Source: DASRDR01 sp044867785 | Lineage (GTDB): Bacteria > Methylomirabilota > Methylomirabilia > Rokubacteriales > DASRDR01 | NCBI GenBank assembly: GCA_044867785.1 | Contig: JBIOVM010000027.1 | Location: 1-64,000 of the forward strand | Reading direction: 5' to 3' | DNA length: 64,000 nt | The notes under the pieces: generated by a model | The model's database searches: none | Seen by the model: the letters and a program-made list of their open reading frames with translations, nothing else | What the model was told of the DNA's origin: nothing | Shown here: piece by piece, positions 32,410-40,791 of the stretch | Position numbering within the stretch: the first letter of the stretch is position 1 | How the letters are laid out: each line of letters starts with the position of its first letter | Made by a program: the position numbers and the translations under genes

Positions 32410-33560
32410 CCGAGCGTCGGCGGCCGGTCGAGCTCTCGCCCGATGATGACCCGGAGGATCTCCGAGGTCCCGCCTCCCCACAGGAGGAAGCGCGCGTCGC
32501 GGAAGTAGCGCTCCACCGGATACTCGGTCGCGAACGAGTAGGATGCGAAGATCCGGGAGGCCTCGTCGCAGATGCGGTTGGCCGCCTCCGAGGCGAAGAG
32601 CTTCGTCATCGCCGCCTCGCGGGTGACGGGCCGGCCCTGGTCGACGCTCCACGCGGCGTGGTACACGAGCAGGCTCGATGCGTGGAGCTGGGTCAGCATG
32701 TCCGCGAGCTTGAAGGTCACGGCCTGGTGCTCGCCGATGGGTTTCCCGAAGGTGACGCGCTCCTTCGAGTAGCGAAGGGCGGCCTCGTAGGCGGCCCGGC
32801 CGAGGCCCACCGACAGTGCGCCCGTCATCACCCGGATCTCCGAGAGGATCCCGCCGATCTTCTCGACGCCGCCCGTCTCGCCGCCCAGGAGATGCTCGGC
32901 CGGCACCACGACGTCGTCGAGGACGATCTCGCCGGTGGCCGAGGCGCGGATGCCGAGCTTGTCGATCCGCTTGCCCAACGTCACGCCCGGGTACTGCCGG
33001 TCGACCAGGAACAGCGCGATGTTCTTCATCCCTCGCTCGGAAGACGTCTTCGCGCACACGGTCAGCATGTCGGCGACGGGAGCGTTGGTCACCCAGGTCT
33101 TGGTGCCCTTGAGGCGCCACCCCGCCTCGACGCGCTCGGCCGTGGTGGTGAGGCTGCCGATGTCGGAGCCGGCGTTCGGCTCGGTCAAGGCGAAGGTGGC
33201 GACCTTCTCGCCGCGAAGCGCCGGGACCAGGTAGCGCTGGCGGAGCGCCTCGCTCCCGTACTTCCACACGAAGTGCGTCCCCATCAGGCTCTGCATGGCG
33301 GCGAGCGCGGCGAGCGACATGGAGCCGCGGGCGAGCTCCTCGGCGAGCAGGCAGTACGTCACGAAGTCGGCGTCGCCTCCGCCGTAGGCCTCGGGATAGC
33401 GGAGACCCAGGTACCCCTGCTCGCCCAGACGCCGGAAGAGGGCGCGCGGGAACTCGCCGACGTCGTCGAGATCCCGGGCGGCCGGCGCCACCTCGGCGTC
33501 GACGAAGCGGGCCACCGTCCTCCGAAACTCCTCCTGCTCGGGGCTCAGCCGGAAGTCCAT
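32406..33560 (-). CDS. Acyl-CoA dehydrogenase, lacking the canonical catalytic Glu
   Basis: 384 residues with full ACAD architecture. FAD-binding segments are FALTEPNAGSDIGSL and TKTWVTNAPVADMLTV, and SKERVTFGKPIGEHQAV with EYPVERYFRDARFLLWGGG lies in the C-terminal domain. In medium- and short-chain enzymes the base is Glu in xEGT; here the motif is GGGTSE, so Gly363 replaces it. The IVD-type alternative Glu before the helix G Arg is Ile. The enzyme may use another base or catalyse a non-dehydrogenation reaction. First gene of the run down to the thiolase. Confidence 0.9.
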   Translation of the reverse strand: MDFRLSPEQEEFRRTVARFVDAEVAPAARDLDDVGEFPRALFRRLGEQGYLGLRYPEAYGGGDADFVTYCLLAEELARGSMSLAALAAMQSLMGTHFVWKYGSEALRQRYLVPALRGEKVATFALTEPNAGSDIGSLTTTAERVEAGWRLKGTKTWVTNAPVADMLTVCAKTSSERGMKNIALFLVDRQYPGVTLGKRIDKLGIRASATGEIVLDDVVVPAEHLLGGETGGVEKIGGILSEIRVMTGALSVGLGRAAYEAALRYSKERVTFGKPIGEHQAVTFKLADMLTQLHASSLLVYHAAWSVDQGRPVTREAAMTKLFASEAANRICDEASRIFASYSFATEYPVERYFRDARFLLWGGGTSEILRVIIGRELDRPPTLG

Positions 33561-33632
33561 TGGCGACTCAGGGGTCTCCGGACCCGCGCGTCATGTCCCG
33601 CCGGCGCGGAAGAATCCCCGTCCCGATCGGGC

Positions 33633-34067
33633 TCACCGATCGGTCGCCGGCACGACCCCGAAGCCCTCGCGGTCGGCGGCTGTCCGGAGGCGGTCGTCGA
33701 GACACACGAACTCGAGCGACGCCGGCCGGCTCTCCGAAGCCACCAGGGCCGCCGCCAAGTGCAAGGAATCCGCTGCTCGCAGGTCGTGGACTCTCGACAA
33801 TCGCTTGGCGGCCTCGCGCACGTCCTCGCTCGGCTCGATCTCGTGCCAGCCGCGCCGCAGACTGACGAGGCGCCGCAATCCTTCCGCCGCACCGGGCGCG
33901 GACAGCCGACCAGCGCGCTCCGCACGGGCGACCGCGGAGACGCACTCGACCTCGGCCCCCCACCAGGCGATCACGACCTGGTCGCTGGCGTGCAGCCGCC
34001 GGAGGCGCTCGCTCGCGTCCTCTGGAACGAGGAGGGGGACGACCGCGGAGCTGTCCCAGAACCTCAC
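33633..34067 (-). CDS. PIN-domain toxin, VapC-like
   Basis: 144 residues with PIN RNase features: MRFWDSSAVVPLLV (Asp5), an acidic residue in WWGAEVECVSAVARAER (Glu), and LRAADSLHLAAAL (Asp) followed by FVCLDDRLRTAADREGF (Asp). These match the four acidic metal ligands of VapC. GTG start overlaps the antitoxin stop as GTGA. Expected to cut RNA when freed from its antitoxin. Confidence 0.88.
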   Translation of the reverse strand: MRFWDSSAVVPLLVPEDASERLRRLHASDQVVIAWWGAEVECVSAVARAERAGRLSAPGAAEGLRRLVSLRRGWHEIEPSEDVREAAKRLSRVHDLRAADSLHLAAALVASESRPASLEFVCLDDRLRTAADREGFGVVPATDR

Positions 34068-34357
34068 CGGCCGGACCGCCGCTCCTCGAGCAGGAGATCC
34101 AGGGCCCCCGACGCCTTCGACCGCCGGGAGAACGCCCGCGGCGTTTTCGCCGCCGGCGCGCGAGCGCGCCGCACCAGTCCGCGACGCTCCAAGCGGGCCA
34201 GCCGGCCGGCAGGATCCGCCGAGGCGTCGGCCAGGACCGACTCGAGACGCGCGACCGGACGGCCCCGATCCGTGATGACCACCGTCTCGCCGTGTTGGAC
34301 CCGGTCGATGAGGGCGCTCAGGCGATTCTTGGCCTCGGTGATCGTCGCCGTTCTCAT
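34064..34357 (-). CDS. Phd/YefM-type antitoxin, VapB-like
   Basis: 97 residues. The N-terminal Phd/YefM DNA-binding part reads TITEAKNRLSALIDRVQHGE followed by VVITDRGRPVARLES. The C-terminal half is basic (LVRRARAPAAKTPRAFSRRS) and would wrap the PIN toxin encoded downstream. ATG 34357 is fixed by the promoter ending 7 bases before it, so the mRNA has no leader. Autorepression by the pair is normal for the family. Confidence 0.88.
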   Translation of the reverse strand: MRTATITEAKNRLSALIDRVQHGETVVITDRGRPVARLESVLADASADPAGRLARLERRGLVRRARAPAAKTPRAFSRRSKASGALDLLLEERRSGR

Positions 34358-34363
34358 GTGGCT

Positions 34364-34392
34364 AGAATAGCCAGATCGATTCGACCGGTCAA
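34364..34392 (-). promoter_or_regulatory. Leaderless promoter of the vapBC-like pair
   Basis: On the minus strand TTGACC (34392-34387), exactly 17 bases, then TATTCT (34369-34364); 6 bases later the antitoxin ATG begins. Predicted transcription start coincides with the start codon. ATCGAT lies in the spacer and could be part of an operator. Confidence 0.75.
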
Positions 34393-34462
34393 GCCACGGT
34401 TCGACGCGAGCCGCGCCCCGGCGCGCTCGCCGATGATCTCCCGTATAGTGCTCGGCAGAGCC

Positions 34463-34921
34463 ATGGCCGCCGTCATCAGATCCGAACGACCCGACTCGCC
34501 CGACGCCCAGGCCCTGATCGAGGAGCTCGAGACGCACCTGGCCTCGCTCTACCCCGTCGAGAGCCGTCACGGCCTGAGCGTGGCCAAGCTCCTGGCCGAG
34601 AACGTCGCCTTCTTCGTCACGCGCTACGACGGCGCGCCGGCCGGCTGCGGGGGCATCAAGCTCGTCGGAGAGGACTACGGCGAGGTGAAGCGGATGTTCG
34701 TCCGCCCGGGCTATCGAGGGCTCGGGCTCGGCAAGCTCATGCTCGATCATCTCGTCGGATACGCGCGCGAGCACGGGATCGGCCTGGTCAGGCTCGAGAC
34801 CGGCATCCACCAGCAGGAAGCCATCGCGCTCTACGAGCGAGCGGGATTCCGGCGCATCGCCCCGTTCGGCGCGTACACCGACGATCCCCTCAGTCGCTGC
34901 TACGAGAAGCGCCTGGACTGA
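34463..34921 (+). CDS. GNAT family N-acetyltransferase
   Basis: 152 residues. The acetyl-CoA loop is RPGYRGLGLGKLMLDHLV, preceded by EVKRMFV and followed by GLVRLETGIHQQEAIALYER, the standard GNAT order. TATAGT (34444-34449) lies 13 bases before ATG 34463, giving a very short leader. It is divergent from the vapBC-like pair and shares a 105-base gap with it. Acceptor substrate unknown. Confidence 0.9.
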   Translation: MAAVIRSERPDSPDAQALIEELETHLASLYPVESRHGLSVAKLLAENVAFFVTRYDGAPAGCGGIKLVGEDYGEVKRMFVRPGYRGLGLGKLMLDHLVGYAREHGIGLVRLETGIHQQEAIALYERAGFRRIAPFGAYTDDPLSRCYEKRLD

Positions 34922-35039
34922 CGACGCGGCGCCGCGCGCGTCATCCGGGCTGGTCCAGGCCCCCTCGCTCGTCGTCCGAGCCGGCCACGCCGGCAACACC
35001 CGCACCGTGAGCGCCGGGCGGCCGCTCGCCGGCGCTAAA

Positions 35040-36029
35040 CTAGGGGACGAACGCGTTCGTGTAGAACGCGGCCGCGGGCAGCGTCCCGGGTACGTCGTGA
35101 TACCGCCGTCCTAGCTTCAGCATCGCCTCCCAGTCCTCGGGCGGGCCGTACCCGACCCGCCGACGCGCGTTCGCGGGGCTGAACAGGAACGACAGATCGA
35201 CGGCGAGCTGCTGCCGGGCCGTCGAGACGTCGACCAGGGGCGCGAGCACCCCCAGCGCACGGACCGCCGCCTCCGGATCCCGGGCGGCCTCCTCGAGGCC
35301 CCGGATACTGGCGGCGACGACCTTGCGAACCATGTCGGGCCGGTCCCGCAGCGTGTCCTCGTGCGCCACGATCGTGAAGCCGATCGACGGCACGCCCAAC
35401 TCCGCGAACGTCAGCACCTTCGTCCGGACACCACGAAGCCCGAGGGTCACGGGGATGTCCGCCGCGCTTCCGAGAACGGCGTCGACCTGCCGCTGCGCGA
35501 GCGCGGACATCTTCGCCTTGGGGTCCATGTGCACCAGCCGGATGGCCTCGGTGCGGAGGCCGTTCGCCGCAACCACCGCGGGCCAGATCTGCGTGTGCCC
35601 GTCTCCGGGAGTGACCCCGAGGGTCCGGCCCTCCAGGTCCCGGGCGGCGCGGATGCCCGTCTCCTCCAGCGAGACCAGAGCGAACGAGGACACTCCGAGC
35701 AGGGTCGCGACCGACCGGATCGGGACGCCTCGAGCCACACTCAGCATCAGCGTGAAGCCGTCCACGAAGCCGAAGGTGTCCGCTTTCGCGCCGACGGCCT
35801 GCACGGTGATCGCGGACCCGCGTCCCTCGAGGAGGTCGATGTCCACCCCAACGCTCTCGAAGTGCCCGCGCGCCGCGGCGAGGGCGAAGGGCGCCTGGAT
35901 CCCGCGCCAGTACCAGTTCATGCGGAAGGGAACCTTCTCGCCTGCCTGGACGCGATGCTCCCCGATCGCTCCGAGCGCCACGATCGTGACGGCGATCATC
36001 GCCACGACCCGCCTGCCCGCCTGTCTCAA
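35040..36029 (-). CDS. ABC transporter substrate-binding protein, SsuA/TauA/NMT1-like
   Basis: 329 residues, periplasmic. A Sec-type signal (VVAMIAVTIVALGAIG, cut near RVQA) precedes the mature part FRMNWYWRGIQAPFALAAARGHF and GVDIDLLEGRGSAITVQAVG, typical of NMT1/SsuA binders of sulfonates, nitrate, riboflavin or pyrimidine precursors. TTG 36029 is chosen because GGGGGAGGAG lies just upstream and TTGA couples it to the stop of the ligase-like gene. No permease or ATPase is adjacent, so it is a lone binding protein. It may bring a substrate to the adenylate-forming protein encoded upstream. Confidence 0.85.
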   Translation of the reverse strand: MRQAGRRVVAMIAVTIVALGAIGEHRVQAGEKVPFRMNWYWRGIQAPFALAAARGHFESVGVDIDLLEGRGSAITVQAVGAKADTFGFVDGFTLMLSVARGVPIRSVATLLGVSSFALVSLEETGIRAARDLEGRTLGVTPGDGHTQIWPAVVAANGLRTEAIRLVHMDPKAKMSALAQRQVDAVLGSAADIPVTLGLRGVRTKVLTFAELGVPSIGFTIVAHEDTLRDRPDMVRKVVAASIRGLEEAARDPEAAVRALGVLAPLVDVSTARQQLAVDLSFLFSPANARRRVGYGPPEDWEAMLKLGRRYHDVPGTLPAAAFYTNAFVP

Positions 36030-37672
36030 GGCTCCTCCCCCGCTGCCCGGAAGACCGGGCCGCGCTCGGCCGTGATCCGGTGAACGTGCTGGATCTTGCC
36101 GCCCGCGGTGACGTAGGGGGGCCGCCGCTCGACGGTCAGCCAGCTCGGCTCCCGCCAGAGCCAGTCGAACGGGAGACCGGCCTCGCGGGTCATCGCCAGG
36201 AAGGCATCCGTCGCCGCGCGCGGCTCGACCATCCTCACCGCGGGGTCGATGAGAAGGCGGATCCGCGGAGTCCCCGCCTCGACGGTGGCGTCCTCCTCGA
36301 CCAGCTGGTAGTCGGTCGGTCCTCCGCCGAATCGCTGGGGCAGGACCACCTCGAACAGCCGGACCAGCGGTTCGGGCGCGAGCGGAATCCCGGCGATCTT
36401 CAGCTTCTCGAAGCTCCGGACCGAGTGCACGTGCGTGGTCCAGCCGACGGTCCCGAGCGCGCAGCCGCACGCGCGACGCTCGAGCGCCCCCCGGTCACCC
36501 AGTGACACGTTCAGGAGGACGAAGGGCCACGCCTCAGCGAGGGATGTCACCAGGAGGGCGTCGGCGGGCAGGCCCGCCCGGGTGTTCTCGGACCCGGCCT
36601 GGATGATGGCGACCCGGTCAGTGTGGATATGCATGTCGTCGGAGCGCGCCGGCGTCAGGCAGCCGCAGGCGAGCATGCCGGACTCCATGGAGCCGTATCC
36701 CGGCACCGCCACCGCTCCCGAGCGCCGGATCGCGGCGAGCCGGCCCGGGGTCAGCGGCTCGGCAGTCGCGTCAAACTGGACGCCGGCGAGATCCATCCCC
36801 GCTCGCTCCGCGGCCTGGCACAGGCTCACGACGGCGCTCGCGGGGGCCCGGAGATGCGGTGTCTGTCCGGCCTCACGGACGCCGCGCACCCAGGCGAGGA
36901 TCGGCTGCGGGTCGCTGAGTGGGGCGAACTCGGGGCGCGGCCACGGCTTGCCCCCGGCGTGGCTCGTCCAGCGGGCCAGGCGCGTGAGCCACTGGTCGGC
37001 CGGGACCGGCCAGATCCGGGGGTCGACCCGGGTGAAGTACCGGTCGGGTCCGTAGCCGGGCCCGCACATGCGAGCGAGCCACATCACGGTGCTGAGCCGC
37101 AACCAGCCCCACTCCGCGTGAAGCCAGCCGAACCCGCCTCGAGCGTGAAGCGGCAGCATCGCGGCGAGCGCGGTGTCGATCATGAGCGCCCGATAGCGGG
37201 CCACGCGCCGGACTCCGCGCTCGGGCCATCCCGGGGACCGGACCCGCCAGGTCCGCGCGCGGAGCCGCTCGATGTCGACGGCGATGCGGGTCGCGCCTCT
37301 CGTCACCTCCCGCCGCCGTCGGAGCTCCGGGTCCGTCAGGTACACGCCGGCCCGGTAGAGGCCGGCCAGCGCGGCGTCGAGCCCATCCGCCCGCACCATG
37401 CGCTCGAGGTCACCGTACTCGCAGCCCGCCTCCCGGAGGAGCGCGCGATACGGGCTTTCGGGGTTGGCGAACACCAGCGACCGGACGAGGGCAAGAAAGC
37501 TCTCCTCGCGCGCAGCGAGACGGACCCCGACGACCAGCCGCGCCCGGTCGGGCGTCAGGGGGTGGCGGAGGTACCAGCCGAGCGCACCGAGGAAGGCAGC
37601 CCCGCGGGCGAGGTCACCGGCCGAGGAAAGGCGCCGCGGCGCTCCACGGCTCATCCGGCGCTCGCCCAGCAT
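36026..37672 (-). CDS. PaaK/CapK-like putative adenylate-forming protein, paralogue A
   Basis: 548 residues, paralogue of the divergent gene at 37737. Shared segments are LRHPLTPDRARLVVGVRL, LLREAGCEYGDLERMVRADG, SFEKLKIAGIPLAPEPLVRL, FGGGPTDYQLVEEDATVEAG and the C-terminal GGKIQHVHR. GYGSMESGMLACGCLTP resembles the acyl-adenylate pocket of PaaK-type ligases. The A3 nucleotide loop seen in paralogue B is not recognisable here (RSPGWPERG at its place), so activity may be changed. ATG 37672 or ATG 37654 may start it. TTGA coupling to the binding protein downstream indicates an operon of two. Confidence 0.65.
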   Translation of the reverse strand: MLGERRMSRGAPRRLSSAGDLARGAAFLGALGWYLRHPLTPDRARLVVGVRLAAREESFLALVRSLVFANPESPYRALLREAGCEYGDLERMVRADGLDAALAGLYRAGVYLTDPELRRRREVTRGATRIAVDIERLRARTWRVRSPGWPERGVRRVARYRALMIDTALAAMLPLHARGGFGWLHAEWGWLRLSTVMWLARMCGPGYGPDRYFTRVDPRIWPVPADQWLTRLARWTSHAGGKPWPRPEFAPLSDPQPILAWVRGVREAGQTPHLRAPASAVVSLCQAAERAGMDLAGVQFDATAEPLTPGRLAAIRRSGAVAVPGYGSMESGMLACGCLTPARSDDMHIHTDRVAIIQAGSENTRAGLPADALLVTSLAEAWPFVLLNVSLGDRGALERRACGCALGTVGWTTHVHSVRSFEKLKIAGIPLAPEPLVRLFEVVLPQRFGGGPTDYQLVEEDATVEAGTPRIRLLIDPAVRMVEPRAATDAFLAMTREAGLPFDWLWREPSWLTVERRPPYVTAGGKIQHVHRITAERGPVFRAAGEEP

Positions 37673-37693
37673 CGCCCCAACATGCTCGCGGGG

Positions 37694-37729
37694 ATTCTAA
37701 GTCGAGTACAACCCCGCATGCCATATAAT
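37694..37729. promoter_or_regulatory. Back-to-back promoters of the divergent paralogues
   Basis: TATAAT at 37724-37729 ends 7 bases before the GTG at 37737, a leaderless arrangement for the plus-strand gene; the -35 is weak. On the minus strand TAGAAT (37699-37694) is a plausible -10 for the gene starting at 37672. The whole intergenic gap is only 64 bases, so both promoters must overlap. Confidence 0.55.
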
Positions 37730-37736
37730 CCGCCCC

Positions 37737-39359
37737 GTGCCGGGCCGGATTCCCTGGGACGAGGCGCGGGCCGGGAGTCGGCTCCTGCGTGGGCTCCCGT
37801 CGTTCCTCCGCCACCCGCTGACCCTCGCCGACGCGCGCTCGATCCTGGCGCACCGACTCCGGAGCCGCGAAACGGATTTCCTCACGCTCGTCCGGCGAGT
37901 CGCGTACGAGCGGCCCGGCAGCCTTTACCAGCGCTTGCTGGCCTTCGCTGGCTGCGAGTACGGCGACCTCGAGGGGCTGGTTCGCCGCGAGGGAGTGGAA
38001 GGCGCGCTCCGGGAGCTCCTGCGCCACGGCGTCTACCTGACGGTCGACGAGTTCAAGGGTCGCCAGCCGCTCCGGCGCGGCCCGCTCACGTGGGAGGTCT
38101 CTCCCGGGACCCTCCAGAATCCCTGGTCGAAGTTCCACCTGGCGTCACGGACCAGCGGGAGCCGCGGCGCGGCGACCCCGGTGCTGATCGACCTGGCGTT
38201 CATCCGGGACCGCGCCGTCGACACCGCGATCGCCCTCGCGGCGCGGGGCGCGGTCGGGTGGGTCCACGGGTTCTGGGGCATCCCGGGCGGCTCGGCGATC
38301 GTGCGCGTGCTGGAGTTCAGCGGGTTCGGAGCCCGGCCGGCGCGTTGGTTCTCCCAGATCCCCGTCGACGCTCCCGGACTCGACCCGCGGTACCGGTGGA
38401 GCGCTCGCTTGATCCGGGGGGCCAGCCTCCTGGCGGGGACGCCGATCCCGTCGCCCGCGCACGTCCCCCTGGCTGACCCCGCGCCCATCCTCCGCTGGCT
38501 CGTGGACACCCTTCGGGCCGGGCGCGTCCCGCACCTGCACACCTTCGCCAGCTCGGTCGTCCGGGTCTGCGAGGCGGCGTGGGCGGCCGGCATGGATCTG
38601 CGAGGCGCCCAGTTCACGCTGGCGAGCGAGCCCACCACGACGGCCCGCCTCGCGGCGGTGCAGCGCACGGGAGCGGGCGCCCAGCCCTGCTACGCCATCA
38701 CCGACTTCGGCATCATCGGCTACGGCTGCCTGTCGCCCAGCGCGCCCGACGACGTGCATCTCTTCGAGGATCTGAACGCCGTGATCCAGGCGGACGCCGC
38801 GACACCTGCGCTCCCGGCCGGCAGCCTTCTGGTCACGTCGCTCAGACCCACGGCCCCGTTCGTGCTCCTGAACGTGTCGGCCGGCGACCGGGCGCTCCAG
38901 GAGGCGCGGGAGTGCGGATGTCCGCTCGCGGCCGCCGGGTGGAGCCGGCACCTCCATTCGATCCGGAGCTTCGAGAAGCTCACGGCCGGCGGGATGACGT
39001 TCCTCGATACGGACCTGGTCCGGGTGCTCGAGGACACGCTGCCCGCACGGCTGGGCGGCGGCCCCACCGACTACCAGCTGGTCGAGGAGGAGTCCCCCGA
39101 AGGACGGCCTCGGCTCCTTCTGCTCGTGCACCCTCGCGTGGGCCCGGTGGACGAGCGCGCGGCCGTGGACGTCTTACTCAGCGGGATCGGCACCGGCAGC
39201 GGCGTGGAGCGGGTGATGGAGCTGGCGTGGCGTGAGGCCGGGTTCCTGCGGGTCGCGCGTCAAGCCCCGCGCAGCACCCCCCTCGGGAAGATCCTGCACC
39301 TGCACACCGAGCGCCGCCACTCCGCGCCGCGCGCCCGGGAGCACCCGGCGGGCCGTTAG
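37737..39359 (+). CDS. PaaK/CapK-like putative adenylate-forming protein, paralogue B
   Basis: 540 residues. It keeps an ANL-type A3 loop, SRTSGSRGAATPVLID at about residue 137, which would bind ATP. It shares with paralogue A the segments FLRHPLTLADARS, AGCEYGDLEGLVRREG, RSFEKLTAGGM, LGGGPTDYQLVEEESPEGRP and LGKILHLHTERR. YAITDFGIIGYGCLSP would correspond to the acyl pocket motif. The family resembles phenylacetate-CoA ligase and CapK proteins but is distant; the carboxylic acid substrate is unknown. GTG start follows TATAAT by 7 bases. Paralogue A is divergent, so the pair arose by inverted duplication. Confidence 0.68.
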   Translation: MPGRIPWDEARAGSRLLRGLPSFLRHPLTLADARSILAHRLRSRETDFLTLVRRVAYERPGSLYQRLLAFAGCEYGDLEGLVRREGVEGALRELLRHGVYLTVDEFKGRQPLRRGPLTWEVSPGTLQNPWSKFHLASRTSGSRGAATPVLIDLAFIRDRAVDTAIALAARGAVGWVHGFWGIPGGSAIVRVLEFSGFGARPARWFSQIPVDAPGLDPRYRWSARLIRGASLLAGTPIPSPAHVPLADPAPILRWLVDTLRAGRVPHLHTFASSVVRVCEAAWAAGMDLRGAQFTLASEPTTTARLAAVQRTGAGAQPCYAITDFGIIGYGCLSPSAPDDVHLFEDLNAVIQADAATPALPAGSLLVTSLRPTAPFVLLNVSAGDRALQEARECGCPLAAAGWSRHLHSIRSFEKLTAGGMTFLDTDLVRVLEDTLPARLGGGPTDYQLVEEESPEGRPRLLLLVHPRVGPVDERAAVDVLLSGIGTGSGVERVMELAWREAGFLRVARQAPRSTPLGKILHLHTERRHSAPRAREHPAGR

Positions 39360-39415
39360 CCGCGCCCGCTTCGGCCCGCGCGCCGGTAACCGGCCCCGCG
39401 GGTCCGCATCCGACG

Positions 39416-40780
39416 TCAGACCTCGATCTGCGGTAAACCGGCCAGAGCGGCCTTCACCTGCTCGGCCGGGTACTCGAAGTCCTCGAGCTTGCCGGTCATG
39501 TACCGCTCGTACGCCGAGAGGTCGAAGTGGCCGTGCCCGCAGAGGTTGAACGCGATGACCTTCCGGTCGCCCGAGGCCTTGCAGCGCAGCGCCTCGTCGA
39601 TGACCACCCGGATCGCATGGGCCGCCTCGGGCGCCGGCAGGATGCCCTCGCTGCCCGCGAACACGAGCGCCGCCTCGAAGGTCGGGTTCTGGTGGACGGC
39701 GACGGCCTCGATGGCCTTCCCGTCGTAGAGGGCGCACACGAGCGGCGCCATGCCGTGGTACCGGAGCCCGCCGGCGTGGATCGGCGCCGGGATGAAGGAG
39801 TGCCCCAGCGTGTACATCTTGACGAGCGGCGTCATCTGGCCGGTGTCCCCGAAGTCGTAGACGTACCGACCCCGCGTGAGGCTGGGCGCGGCCTGGGGCT
39901 CGACGGCGATGACGCGGAGATCCTTCCGACGCCCGCTCAGCTTGTCCTGGAGGAAGGGAAACGCGAAGCCGCCGAAGTTCGAGCCGCCCCCGACGCACCC
40001 GACCAGGATGTCGGGCCGGTCACCGGCCATCTCGAGCTGTCGCTGCGCCTCCAGCCCGATGACGGTCTGATGCGTGAGCACGTGATTGAGCACCGAGCCC
40101 AGCGAGTACTTCGTGTCCTCGCGCTGGGCCGCGTCTTCGACCGCCTCCGAGATCGCGATCCCGAGACTTCCCGGCGACTTCGGATCCTTCGCCAGCACCG
40201 CGCGCCCCGCCGCGGTCTCCGGCGACGGGCTCGGCACCACCTTGCCGCCCCACGCTTCCATCATCAGCCGTCGGTACGGCTTCTGATCGTAGGACACGCG
40301 GACCATGTAGACCTTGCACTCGATGCCGAAGAGCTGGCACGCGAACGAAAGCGCCGAGCCCCACTGCCCCGCTCCCGTCTCCGTCGTGATGCGCCGGACT
40401 CCTTCCTGATGGTTGTAGTAGGCCTGGGCGACAGCGGTGTTCGGCTTGTGGCTCCCCGCCGGCGAGACGCCCTCCCACTTGTAGTAGATCCGCGCGGGCG
40501 TCCCCAAGGCCTTCTCGAGGCGATGCGCCCGGTAGAGGGGCGTGGGCCGCCAGAGCCGGTACACGTCGCGCACGGGCTCCGGGATGTCGATCCAGCGCTC
40601 TTGGCTGACCTCCTGCTTGATGATCTCCATCGGGAACAGCGGCGCGAGGTCCTGCGGACCGATCGGCTGGAGGGTCCCCGGATGGATCACGGGCGGCAAC
40701 GGCACCGGGAGGTCCGCCTGGATGTTGTACCAGCGACTCGGAAGGTCCTTCTCGTCGAGCAGGAACTTGGTCTGGGGCAC
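39416..40780 (-). CDS. trpB2: TrpB2-type tryptophan synthase beta-like PLP enzyme
   Basis: 454 residues, longer than ordinary TrpB, with the TrpB2-specific N-terminus SRWYNIQADLPVPLPPVIHP. PLP Lys112 is in PAGSHKPNTAVAQAYYN. RITTETGAGQWGSALSFAC and VGCVGGGSNFGGFAFPFL (phosphate loop) follow, and a long C-terminal part ends at GLPQIEV. TrpB2 enzymes make tryptophan from indole without TrpA control, and archaeal/bacterial examples have been reported to use O-phospho-L-serine instead of serine. The gene is 11 bases behind a SerK/SbnI-like kinase gene, whose expected product is O-phosphoserine. GTG 40780 is preceded by a perfect AAGGAGGT. Confidence 0.93.
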   Translation of the reverse strand: MPQTKFLLDEKDLPSRWYNIQADLPVPLPPVIHPGTLQPIGPQDLAPLFPMEIIKQEVSQERWIDIPEPVRDVYRLWRPTPLYRAHRLEKALGTPARIYYKWEGVSPAGSHKPNTAVAQAYYNHQEGVRRITTETGAGQWGSALSFACQLFGIECKVYMVRVSYDQKPYRRLMMEAWGGKVVPSPSPETAAGRAVLAKDPKSPGSLGIAISEAVEDAAQREDTKYSLGSVLNHVLTHQTVIGLEAQRQLEMAGDRPDILVGCVGGGSNFGGFAFPFLQDKLSGRRKDLRVIAVEPQAAPSLTRGRYVYDFGDTGQMTPLVKMYTLGHSFIPAPIHAGGLRYHGMAPLVCALYDGKAIEAVAVHQNPTFEAALVFAGSEGILPAPEAAHAIRVVIDEALRCKASGDRKVIAFNLCGHGHFDLSAYERYMTGKLEDFEYPAEQVKAALAGLPQIEV

Positions 40781-40791
40781 AGAGACCTCCT

